This document shows, piece by piece, positions 23,912 to 44,336 of a DNA stretch of 64,000 bases (position 1 is its first letter; every line of letters begins with the position of its first letter). This stretch comes from Crambe crambe (lineage: Eukaryota > Porifera > Demospongiae > Poecilosclerida > Crambeidae). Made by a program: the position numbers and the translations under genes. The stretch lies in the NCBI GenBank assembly GCA_963924555.1, contig OZ004595.1, positions 1,488,001 to 1,552,000 of the forward strand, in the 5' to 3' direction. Below the pieces are notes generated by a model, which did no database searches, was not told the DNA's origin, and was given only the letters and a program-made list of their open reading frames with translations.

Positions 23912-24269
23912 GTTATTGTATGTAGCAGCTTGTGAACCAGCTTACATGTAAAGTTGAGTATTACTAAGCTCCTCCAGTTCACTCCACATCTTAAATGCTT
24001 CATTCATCATTTTTACATAGTACTTGTGGTGATAGGCACGGCGTGTGATACGAGACCGTCCATGAGAGCTGCCACGACTGTGAAGAGCAGTAAACTACAG
24101 CAAAAAGATTTACTTCTAGTCAAATATGATCCAGCCCTTCACGCCATCATGCATTTCTCACCTGTTCCAGCAGAAGCACCTTCTTCAGTCCTGCTTTCCG
24201 GACAAGGTAGCATGCAGTGGAACTCCCCTGTATGCCAGCTCCCAACACCACAACATCGTAACAGGCCAT
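21947..24269 (-). CDS. PIPOX: Peroxisomal sarcosine oxidase / L-pipecolate oxidase, copy 1
   Basis: Nine exons (24162-24269, 23946-24094, 23744-23846, 23566-23673, 23029-23211, 22699-22851, 22377-22541, 22175-22250, 21947-22056) give 384 residues, against about 390 in human PIPOX. The N-terminus has the FAD-binding GAGIQG motif (residues 10-15), then the HSRGSSHG segment. The covalent-FAD cysteine is kept in EPCMYT (about residue 320), and [14 protein letters not shown] lies near the end. The family oxidises sarcosine, pipecolate or related N-methyl or cyclic amino acids with release of hydrogen peroxide. The C-terminus reads LSRLS, which is not a canonical PTS1. It is tandem with copy 2 and convergent with gene B (198 bp between stop codons). 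Confidence 0.9.
23849..23906. repeat. (GA)n microsatellite at the exon 3 acceptor of PIPOX copy 1
   Basis: About 58 bp, reading as (CT)n on the coding strand and ending at the acceptor AG of exon 3. The repeat itself forms the polypyrimidine tract. Confidence 0.9.
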
Positions 24270-24615
24270 GGCCTTTAATCTGGACCAACTAAGTTTTAAA
24301 CTTTAACTAACTAGTGATTGGGCATCAAAGCTATGATTTAGCTAACTATTAAATTCTGCATGCTAGCTACTCAGTCTGACTCTCTCTGTACTGTAGTGAA
24401 TCTTTACATAGTCTCGCGCGCCCAGCCAAAGGTTCTGGCCACGCGAGACAATTCAAAGTCTACTGTGGAGTCTGACCTGTGATTGTTGTAAGCATCATAT
24501 TCAGTGTGATCTTCTATTGTTTGCTGAGTCATCACAACGATGAGTGACTCATACACGTGATATCTGCGCGCGCAGCATGCAGCTCAATGGCGGGAATTTC
24601 AAATACTAATTATTA
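24270..24615. other. Spacer between the PIPOX genes: promoter of copy 1, small GC-rich foldback
   Basis: No gene. 24409-24449 holds a short imperfect inverted repeat (gtctcgcgcgcccagcc and ggccacgcgagac). 24521-24555 contains tgctgagtcat and gagtgactcat, both with a TGA(G/C)TCA AP-1/Maf-type core, near a cacgtg E-box. They lie about 250 bp upstream of the copy 1 ATG and could be enhancer sites. That role is inferred from motif only. Confidence 0.4.
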
Positions 24616-24886
24616 CTAACTTTTAAATCGACTCAGTTTGAAAGGTGACAGATTATAGGACAGAGGTTTATCCAGAGCAAGTTCACTTAAAATTTTTCCA
24701 ATCACAGGACTCAACTTGAACCCATGACCTATGCAGAAATAGGCAACTAAAGGAGAATTACACAGAGGGCATAGCATACTTTACCTGAAAACCCTGCTCC
24801 AATAATGATATTTGAGTGCTCCGGATGTCTGTCTAACACTGGATCCTCATCAGGAGTCATCTAAAAAGGTATAATATGTGAAAGTC

Positions 24887-24958
<72 letters not shown>

Positions 24959-25544
24959 CTTCAACAGTTATGCAGGCAGTGTTAGCTGCCATTTTATTAA
25001 TGGTCCATGATTTTGAGAGAATGCAGTATAGTGAAATCTATGCATTGGGATTGGTCATTGTAACTTCTCTTAGGAGGTAGCTGTATTACTGCTGGTGCAT
25101 TGAAATGTGATCATTCTTTCCTGTTAGAGGTGATTGCATGTACTTTAAAAACTCACCGTGTACATGCAAGGCTCCACTACACTAGGAGCAGAAGCCACTC
25201 CCTTGAAGGCTTCCTTCACGAAGCTTGAAGTTATACTTGCAGAGCTAGTTGGAAGGTTGGCATCACGATCATCTGGTTCAACTTGTGGACCAGAGTGATA
25301 GCAAATCTGGGAAAATCAGACTAGTAATTAGCCCCTACATATCACAGATAGGGCCGGACAACTGACCTTGACGAGCCCAGGGTATTCATGTATTGGTAAC
25401 CCGTAGAATGAAAATAGACTCCCCCCAGATGTACTTTTGCCAATAAATGCAGGAAATTTACTTGGAGAGTAATCTTCTGGTGAATCAACTTTCCAATACA
25501 AAACTTCAGTTCGTAAAATCTAAAGAGATAATTCCACACAATAA

Positions 25545-25598
<54 letters not shown>

Positions 25599-26833
25599 TG
25601 GGGGGGGGGGGCAAAAGGGGAAAAATTGCTGCTTCAGGGAAAAAAAGTAAATCTTCGTATGGGCAACAGGTTAATAATACTACACCATGCATGGCCACAT
25701 AGTAACAGTACTCCAGATCTTTAATAAAAGTTCAGTGTGCCCACCTTCACAGGTAGATCTATGCCCAGTTTCTTGAGGACAGAAGGCGCCCAAGCTCCAG
25801 CTGTTATCACTAGCTTTTTTGTCCTGAAATCTCCTTTGGTTGTCTTGATGGTGATCACATCACCAGGGACAATCTCGGTCACTGGATGTTCATCTCGCAG
25901 TTCTCCTCCAGCTGACACAAACAGTTTCTGTATGAAGAAGTGAGAGATTTTTATAAGCACAATTGCATTGGTTGTTTCAAGCATGATTCTATACTGGGAG
26001 AGTCCACAAGCCATGTTGCCATAGATATTAAACACACCTGATAGGCAGCCAGTGCTTTTGAAGCTTGTAGAATCCCTCCATCCTCTTCAAACACGCATGT
26101 GAAATTTGATGGTAGAGACAGCTGATTAGAATATCTTGCATTTGCCTGCACAAAGTACATTAGCTACTTCATATGTTACATTAGCCAGAAGCACTTACTT
26201 CAGCTGCAGGAAAAGTTTCATGTGAAACTCCATTGGCTTCCAGACTCTTGGTTACATTAGTCATGATGTCATCTGAACCAAATACTAGAATACCTGTGCG
26301 ACTAGAGATAGAGAGAGAGTGCATGTCTGTGGTAACTTGAGAGTGTAAAACCATTCATATGCAGATTTAGATACAAGGTTATCCATGGTCCTAAGGGAAC
26401 AATAAGATAGTTTGGGTGGAACAATAAGAGAGTTTGGGTGCAACTAGCAAGGGTGCATGCTCAGAAAAAAAATCAATCTCCATCACTATTAGGAGTGGTT
26501 TAATTCTTACATGTAGAGTTGAATGTTACTAAGCTCTTCCAGTTCACTCCACATTTTAAATGCCTCTTCCATCATTTTAACATAGTAGGCATAATTATAG
26601 GCACGGCGTGTGATACGAGAGCTTCCATGAGAGCTGCCACGACTGTGAAGAGCAGTAAACTAGCAGGAAGTGTGATGATTAATTTGGTCCAGGTCATCTC
26701 TGTTAGTTCATGCACCTCTCACCTGTTCCAGCAGAAGCACCTTCTTTAGTCCTGCTTTCTGGGTGAGGTAGTAAGCAGTGGAACTCCCCTGTATACCAGC
26801 TCCTAACACCACAACATCATAACAACAAGCCAT
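24616..26833 (-). CDS. PIPOX: Peroxisomal sarcosine oxidase / L-pipecolate oxidase, copy 2
   Basis: Nine exons at the same positions as copy 1 (26723-26833, 26511-26659, 26199-26301, 26038-26145, 25745-25927, 25367-25519, 25157-25306, 24785-24860, 24616-24728) give 381 residues. The GAGIQG FAD motif, HSRGSSHG and the CMYT cysteine are all present. Exon 5 is almost identical between the copies while other exons differ more, which fits gene conversion or strong constraint. Exon 7 is 15 nt shorter than in copy 1. The C-terminus is LSRFKS, again without a canonical PTS1. It is divergent from gene C, with 145 bp between start codons, so the two may share a promoter. Confidence 0.9.
24887..24957. 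repeat. (AAT)n microsatellite
   Basis: About 70 bp of trinucleotide repeat in intron 7 of PIPOX copy 2. Confidence 0.9.
25545..25610. repeat. (TTA)n microsatellite followed by poly-G
   Basis: About 54 bp of TTA repeat then a run of about 11 G, in intron 5 of PIPOX copy 2. Confidence 0.9.
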
Positions 26834-26978
26834 TTTACACAGATGTACACACCCACCACATGTTAAGTCACATGCAATTTGCATGCTCTAATTAAAAGAA
26901 AGGCATGTTAATTTTCCAGCTACGTTCAATCAATCAAAGAACTAGAAACAAACAGAGTAGCTATATATATATACCGCC

Positions 26979-29002
26979 ATGGATCCAGAGAGCAGAGCTA
27001 TGACTAAGTCCATTACCGTGATGTGCGACTTTATGCGCGATGCTGCAACTGAAGTGGCTAATGCATTTTTAGAAGAGGGTTTTATTCCAAAAGACCAGCA
27101 CAGAAAAGTGCTGAAAGACAGTGGAGAAGTGACATCCTTATGGACATCATGTTTGACTGCCAGAGCGAAGAAGAAGCCAGAGGTATTGAAGAAAATCATG
27201 GAGATTTTTCTTACAAGGATGCCAAGCTCAGAGTATGCAGTAGAAGAATTGAATCAAAACTATGGTAAAGTATAATACTGCTAGTTAGGTTAGCTGCTAC
27301 AAACTTAACAAAGCTGTGAATCTTACTCATTTTTCTTGTGCAGTTGATCTTGGTGGAGATGATCTGCTTGCAGAAATACAGGCACAGCTACAGAAAAGTA
27401 CGAAAAAGAGTAGGAGACTTGCATCGTCTAGCCAAAACCAGAGTCGTCCAGAGAAAAAGGGTAGGAATCCACTTGTCTACCTACTAGTTATAAGAGCTTC
27501 ACAGAAGCATAGCTTGATGGCTAGCAGCTATGCTCTAAAGATGAAAAAAAGGTCATAACTCATCTATGAAAATAAATCTAACCAGGCAAGCCTACATGCT
27601 CTTTTATCAGCCACACCAACTCTGTTATCTCATAGCTAGAATTATCTGCTTCTTATGAATAATTATCTTCAGGAATAACTAGCCGACCTCCAACAGCCAA
27701 CAGTGTCATTCGCTTTTTAACAGAAGAAAGTTTCCCTGCTGGAAGAGCCAGGCAGCTGGGTGCATTTTTGGATGTACCACAAGGACAGCTTGACACATTT
27801 GCAGCAAACCATCCTAATAATGCTGTTGGGGTGTTAATGGATGTCATCACTTATTGGATAGATAATGATAAACCTTCATGGGAAACTCTTGCTACTGCTT
27901 TGAAGGCATGTGGCCACAAAACGATGGCAAAGAAGATTAGAAGTAAGTAAGAAACAGTGAGGTCTGTCTGTAATGACTGGTTCACTAATTCCTCTTATCA
28001 TAGCGAATCCAGATGATAGTGATGAAGAACCTATTCAAGACTGGAATCAAGGATCAATACAGCATGTGGAAAAATCTTCAGAGAAGATGCATCACAGAAA
28101 GACTTGTAAGGATAGATATTTTTAATGATCAATAGTGACATCTTATAAAATCCTGCAGCTATAGAGAAGAACAAAGGGCCTGGGCGTGCATGTGGTAAGA
28201 GGAAAGTGTGAAATAGCCTATATTTCTTCCTCCAACATAATTATTATAGCTAAATTCTGATATTTTTTTTTCTGCAGGGAGGTGGTGCACTTTCATGACC
28301 ATATGCTTCGGGGTGGCTATAGCTTTAGGCTGTAGATATGTTATGTATCAAGGTTAGTTCTTGGCTTCAAGCAATTTATAGCTTGTTCTTCCCAAATTGT
28401 TGTTTGTTTGTATCATATTTGAATTATTAGTTAATTCATATCCGGAGTGGGACAGGGACGTCCCCATGGCCCCATACAAGCCCCCAGTCAAGAAGTCTGT
28501 GCCTCCCAATGAGAAACCCAGCACTCACCCTGGGCACACTTCAGGGTCCAGCATAAATGTGCCTAGTCCTCCACCCAATGAGAAGCCCAACATTCCCCTC
28601 CCTGATAAAGATAAGCACACCAATTCTGGTATGATATAATCTCTAGTATAAACTGTGATTACTTTTTGTTGTTGTTATTTGTTTGTTTGTTTGTGTATAG
28701 AGTGTAATGAGATAAAGGAAGAAGGTCCAGGAGTATCACTTGAAGAAACTATAAGTAAAATTGATGACAAGAGAGAAAAAATATGTAGATATCTCAATAT
28801 ATCTACTGATACATGCAACAATTTGAAGCATGGTAGCGATGGTCTCACGCCCTTCAACCTTGCAGAGTCATACATGCAACAGAACCCTATCGCCTGCTGG
28901 GAAAAGATAGTGACAATGTTGTGCAGCAAATTCAAAGATAAGAGGCTAGCTAAAACAACAGCTGATGCACATGGTGTGAATTATAACAGACATTGTCCAT
29001 AA
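26979..29002 (+). CDS. Gene C: CARD-like / death domain / transmembrane / death domain protein
   Basis: Eight exons (26979-27264, 27344-27460, 27673-27942, 28004-28105, 28159-28194, 28278-28352, 28431-28628, 28701-29002), all joined in phase 1, give 461 residues. The ATG sits in a strong context (accgccATGG). Order: CARD-like helical domain (about 1-95), basic linker, death domain (about 137-225, ending W..L..AL), acidic linker, one membrane helix on a 75-nt exon (about 271-295, same exon length as in gene B), a Pro-rich linker with two near repeats of PPNEKP, and a Cys-containing C-terminal death domain (about 365-461) ending HCP. There is no signal peptide, so the CARD is probably cytosolic. 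The stop is only 46 bp from the gene D start. Partner and pathway are not known. Confidence 0.8.
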
Positions 29003-29048
29003 AATAATTTTAGCGATTTTAATTTTTGTCAAGAAAAAAATTCGCTTC

Positions 29049-30708
29049 ATGATTCAAGTGATGGCAGCGGAATATCAGACGCTGCTAAAGTGCGGTCCAA
29101 AGCTGGTAGAAGCGATAGCTCCTTCAGTGTTGACGATAGCAGAGGATCTAGCTGCCACCAATGTCGTTCCCTCGAGCGTGATAGCAGAGATAAAGCTCCC
29201 AGCCCTAGCTGATGAGAGCAAGGCTTCTAAATTGATAGACGTTGTCAAAATGAAGGTACAAAGTCATCCTAAGCTATTCAAGGACTTCATAAAATGTCTG
29301 GAAAAACACCTCAGATTGTCTGATCTGATGAATAAAGTATGGACAACTTATGAGAAAAGTGAGACTGCATAGCATCAAGAATGACTTAATTGAGTTTTTG
29401 ATACATTTTCAGATGGTGGAGTGAGAGTGCATAAGACTGGAGACAGCTCTGGAGGTGAGGGAAAGAAAACAGGCACCGTGTTTATGGTTGAGTGGGCATT
29501 AATTAAAATAAACTCCTTTTTCTCTTCCCTGATATGCTGTTTATGATACTTTATCATAATGTGTAGCTACAGATGATGCAATCAAAGAGGCAGGACGTAG
29601 AATAGCCAGAGGTAAGTGCCTGTCTTGCACAGCCAGGATACCTTGATAGCTACTAGGTATTTTGGGTAGTTCATAATGGCAAGAATAGTTTAGGAGCCTC
29701 ATTTCTGGCATACATCAGTATAATGATAGACATGGCCCTTGTCCCTTCCTTGCAGGAGCTGTGAGTAATGCTGTCCAAAGAAGAAAGAAAGATCAGAGTG
29801 AGTGTATGCTGAACCCTTTATTCCGAAACATTGATTGTAGCTACCCTGATTGAAGTAGTAGCCATATTATGAGTAGGAGTTTGTGTACACTTAAACTTAA
29901 TCAGTCATTCATGAAGCATTTGTGACTCTCTGATTAACCGAAATATCCTTTTACCCACTGTCTTTTGATACACCAGTACAATAATAGTTATTGATTTGTG
30001 TCTCATCTATTTACAGAGAAGGAAAGTTCATTCTTACAGACACTTGCCGTGATAGCAATCTTTATTGCTGTGTTTGGGGGTCTTTTTAGTGGCTGGACCT
30101 GGGGCAAACACAATGGTGAGTGGAGTGTGTTACGGGGACATCACTTTTATAACTATTATTGATTCATTGTACCTATAGAAATGAAGGACACAGTGAAAGG
30201 TACGCTTCTCTACTGTCTATATAATATCTGATAGTATAATTAGCTGAAGTCACTTTAGGTCAGCATTGTAAAAGTTTATTGACCAATACTGTCCAAAGTA
30301 TGTAACAATTATTCACTTTGGTAAGCATTGTAGTTAGATAGAAGTCAACTTGATCCTTATGGTCACTGACACGTACTACAGACTACAGAACCATTATATT
30401 GATCACTAATAGGTTGCACAGAAATAAAAGGGAGTCGAGATGTGGGGAGGATATTGGAGAAAGTTGGTCTATCGTACGAAAAGACGTGCAGCGATATGGG
30501 CATGAGCGATAACACTTGCAGCAAGTTATTTGGTGGAGACAGAAAAGGCTTGGAATACAACACAATTGCAGTCGAGTACCTGGAACAAAACCCAAAGGCA
30601 TGCTGGGAGGACATCATCCAAATCCTCTGTCAGAATTTCAAACATATGAGGCTTGCAAGACAAGCAGCAACAAAATTCAATGTACGTAATTACGAACAAT
30701 ACTGTTAG
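29049..30708 (+). CDS. Gene D: CARD-like / transmembrane / death domain protein
   Basis: Seven exons (29049-29358, 29413-29454, 29567-29611, 29756-29797, 30017-30115, 30179-30199, 30413-30708), all in phase 1, give 284 residues. A second ATG at 29061 is also possible. The CARD-like exon matches gene B exon 1 clearly (shared CGPKL, then DESKASKLIDVVK and SHPKLF in D against the equivalent positions in B). Exon 2 starts like gene B exon 2 (NGG). Then come short charged linkers, a membrane helix (about 152-172), and a death domain (about 190-284) with cysteines at the same places as gene C (TC, CW, LC, YC at the end). It lacks the middle death domain of B and C. It looks like the minimal form of the family. 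Confidence 0.8.
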
Positions 30709-30867
30709 CCAATCAGATTGAGGACAATAATTTTTCGTACAAGTCTATCCTATCCTCCATTATACATATTATACAGTGTGTTCATCACAAGAGTGTAGTC
30801 TCATTGAATGATTATAGTTCATGTACCAGTATTGCTTTTTGAAGTTGGCTTATTCTTTTGGTCTTCT

Positions 30868-33808
30868 TCAAGTGTTGATAGTGGTACCGTCTTCATTATT
30901 CTTTTGACCTTCTTCAAGAGCCGATATCGCCATTTGTCGAGCTCCTTCGTATGTCCTAGTACCTCCAATGAACCCTCCTATGTGAACAAAGATGCATCCG
31001 TCGACCCCACACTCCTTGAACAATTCTCCTTCTCGTAAACCACGCCAGGCCAAGGGGAGACTCAATCTAAAATGTAGCAGAAGTCTACGTAAATTTTTGC
31101 TAGCCACAGGATAAATTCCTGTGCTAATTCCTGGAATTCCTCTACCGAGATACTTTGGGTCATCATTAAAAGGTGACCTTTGCTGCTGCTGTTATGTTGG
31201 GGTCATTGAAAGGTCAGAGAGGTTGCACTGCATAACCAAGCAGCACACACCCACACCATAACCATAATATTCTATGGTACAAGATTTAACATATATAGCT
31301 ATTACCTTGAGTTGAAGCTTTGAACGTCCTCAGGCACACACTATTGAAAATGTACATACACACAGAAATTCACTACTTCTACCCAAATGGGTGTGGTTTA
31401 CTCTACCTGGACTCTGTACTTTCTGTTCTGGTCTTGGTAGAGAACGTACTTGATGCTTGGTCCCATCAAGAGTTTCTTTTCAATGTCAAACAGGTGGTCC
31501 TTCCAAGGGCAAGCAGTCTCAAGGTGCATGATAGAACCACTTGAATGAACCTTCAGTAATTCAAATTAGGAATTTCAAAAAAAAGAAAGAAAAAAAAGAA
31601 AAAAAGAGAAACCTGTAGGAAACTTGATAAGGAAATTCATAGGATACACAAGGGCACAGTGTTTCTTTCCTATTCAAAACGTGCCATGTCCTTGTGTATC
31701 CTATAAAAAATGCTGTGTTTCCTTCAAGTTTCTCCCGGAAACAGAAAAGAAATTGTTTTCATCATGGTAGGGATAAATTAACACATGCCTTAGCCTCGTA
31801 CCCAGGCCTGCTTTTTTCTACCACCCCACGAAAAAAGCGGGCCTGGGTACGAAGCTACACATGCCCTATGTAGCTATATCGCGACAGAAGAATGTACTGA
31901 TCATAGAGGTTTTTCTGGAGTTCTTCACCCCTCAAATAATGGATATTTTCCTGCATTTGGTGATTCTATCATCTACTATCTCTAATTATAGGGGGCAAGT
32001 AATTTAGAAATATAATCTATTTACCGTATGCCGTTTCTGTACAGCCTCTAGCACAATATCCCTAGCAGGTAGCCACACGTCCCTGAAATATAACACCCTC
32101 TCGCGGAATTCTTTACCTACCATTGTCACAGCCTCCTCAAACCTCTCCTGCAGGAGGATGAATGCAGACATATTATCAGTGGTGACACAAAGACAAAAGG
32201 GGTTGGTATTAAATTCTTGGTGGAAGGACTGCAATGGTACACAGTGTAAAAATATATATCTTGGGGGAAAAGATTTCATATCTTTTCCCAGTAAATAGGA
32301 GGAGGAGGGAGGGAAGGTCAATCAAGTAACCCACTTTTCCATCATACGCCCCTTGCCCTCATGGACTTATAAAAGGAGAAAGGCTGAAATAATTTTTCAA
32401 CTATCTTCGCTTACATCATAGTTCTGGTCAGTGCTGTTCCAGTTTGGGTTGAGGTGGGAGACACGTGAGGATATATTGGTGGAAATCTTATACCTGTGCA
32501 ACAAAAATTAATAGAAGGTTTGATCATTCCAGAGATTGGATCAGCAGTCTCCCCGAACTTTCGAATAGGGTGTTTGAAAATCAGATACACTCCAGCAGTG
32601 TATCTGATCCATGGGGTCTTGGGGTCTTTATCCATCCAATAAAGACCCCATAACCCCATCAAGTGATTCCACTAGACACACCCCCATTAGCACACCAGTG
32701 ATTTTTCAACCTTGTGGAATTACCCCCATAGTATTAGGTTCCCATTGACTGACCTTGGTAGTCCTCGCCTGTTCTCTATGCCATTATCAATACCATCCAC
32801 CTCCTCTACAAAATTTTCATACACCTTATCGAACAACCAATCTGTCACATCAGACTCTGCTTTAGTGCCTGGAAGGGCCGGGGAAATGCTAGTGAGAGAG
32901 GGCTTGTAACATGAATCATTCGGGTAAATAAAACGCAATTCATGAAGCCAAGTAAACTGTAAGTCTATTGAATTGAATGCTCGTCATGCACTAAAGCCAA
33001 AGCAGGTGTTCCTCTCCCATAACACTATTTTGGTTTACTGCTTTTAATTCTTTAACTCTGGACTCCCTACCCTGTATAGGGTTAAACTCATAATATACCT
33101 GTAATCAATTAGATTATTGAAATGAAACTTTGTGAAATATGTGTCCCATTCCCATTCACCCCATGGAATGGGGATATGAGATATCACTGACCTGCAATGG
33201 TTGAGATGATCTGATGACCAAAGTGAAAGTAGACAAGGCCAGCACTGCTCAGCTTGGTCACCCACGGCTTCTTCCCCTTGCTAACAGTATGCATTGAATG
33301 CTCAAATGTCCTATGAAATAAAGAGTAACTATAACCTCTCTCTCTCTCTCTCTCTCTCCATACATCTCTCAATTTGGCCAACACTTACTTTTGATGATGG
33401 TCATATCTATGAAATCTTGGATCATATACTCCACCAACATCTAAAACAATATCACATTTATCGAGTTCTCTTTCATCTCTGGTACGAACAACTCTGTAAA
33501 CAACGAAAGCTAACTCAAATACAAACTGTAAAATTATGGTAAAGAATATACCGTGCATCTTTGTATTCTGGGAGTATCCTGAGCATATAACACCCTAGGA
33601 CCTCATCGCAGTGGAAAGTCCCATTATGAACACCAATTATTTTATCAGAGCAAAATTTCTTCCTCTGCGGCGGAGATTTCTCCTCCTCTTGTGTTGGCTC
33701 CTTGCTCGACATAATATGGAGACTTGCTTGATGCTGGGGGATGTAAGAAAGAAGTCTAACACTTGATTTTCTAAGAATATCATAAATCAGGGAGACTTGG
33801 CGGGACAT
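30868..33808 (-). CDS. MYG1: MYG1 family exonuclease
   Basis: Nine exons (33552-33808, 33389-33493, 33192-33310, 32754-32868, 32415-32493, 32025-32147, 31407-31550, 31306-31340, 30868-31066) give 391 residues, near the usual 376-390. The first 30 residues after the ATG at 33808 are basic and amphipathic, like a mitochondrial presequence. Family marks: [72 protein letters not shown], the 35-nt exon encoding [11 protein letters not shown], and [16 protein letters not shown]1 is a 3'-5' RNA exonuclease of nucleolus and mitochondria in other animals. It is convergent with gene D, with 159 bp between stop codons. Confidence 0.92.
31790..31856. mobile_element. 67-bp foldback element with 9-bp target duplication
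   Basis: tagcctcgtacccaggcctg and its continuation pair with the inverted arm ending ctgggtacgaagct. acacatgcc is repeated at 31781-31789 and 31857-31865. The 9-bp duplication is the same length as that of the RecQ-carrying element at 18310. It lies in an intron of MYG1. Confidence 0.7.
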
Positions 33809-34463
33809 AAACTTCAATTTTCTGTATAGAATCAGTCAAATTGCCATGCTTTTCTGATGGATCCTAGCAACCTCTGAATAATACCTGGTTTTCCCCACTA
33901 CCAACCAACCAACCAGTTCAGCATCTACTTACCAGTTTTCTCACCCTCCAAGCTCCTCCCCTCCAGGCGCGGCTCGACCTCGTGCGCATGCAGCTGTTAA
34001 TAATTTCGCGAGGGGCTTTTTACTCCAATTAATGCGCGGTAACTTTACACAAAAAAATTAATAATTCGCCTAAGGTTTCGATGACAGCAAGAAAACAGAC
34101 TATTATTGTAATGTTAAAGAATAGTGATTGCAATAATTGGTTTAAAATGATCAGTTCAAGTGAAAGATTGTACAAAGTGCTGAGTCTTGTAAATAAACAC
34201 AATATGGATGTGTAGATCAGTTGCATAGTGACAATTGAAGTCCAGTGTATTGCATTAAATATCTTAGGTCAGTAGCCATATCTAGATTTGGTATTGTTAA
34301 AAATTAAAGAAAATAAATTGGTATAATATATTCTGAGCGTTAAAAATTAAAAGAACTAATGAGTTAAAATTGATTTGTGGTCAGAATAGTTCCATGTCAT
34401 ATTAATACTTTATACAGTGTGTATTATTGTATCTGTCGGGGGAATGGGGAGCTGGCAAGTTAG
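33809..34463. other. Spacer between MYG1 and RFX
   Basis: No gene seen. It holds the MYG1 promoter (GC-rich patch with cgcgaggggc near 34010) and the 3' flank of the RFX gene. The AT-rich part at 34270-34440 has possible polyadenylation signals for RFX on the minus strand (tttatt on the plus strand), but none is certain. Confidence 0.5.
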
Positions 34464-44259
<9,796 letters not shown>

Positions 44260-44336
44260 GCGCAATCATCCACTTGTACCCACACAAATAATTAAACTTA
44301 CAGTGACAAATTAATAATAAATTTCGGATTGATAAC

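Noticed and set aside
26961-26974. tatatatatata as the TATA box of gene C
   Set aside because: It ends only 5 bp before the ATG, too close for a normal TATA box if that ATG is used. It is more likely a simple repeat.
32411-32662. Minus-strand frame MMGLWG... in MYG1
   Set aside because: It is read through an intron. The MYG1 exon is 32415-32493 in another frame that matches the family ([12 protein letters not shown]).
33552-33817. MYG1 start at 33817
   Set aside because: The codon there is TTG. The first in-frame ATG is at 33808 and begins a good mitochondrial presequence.
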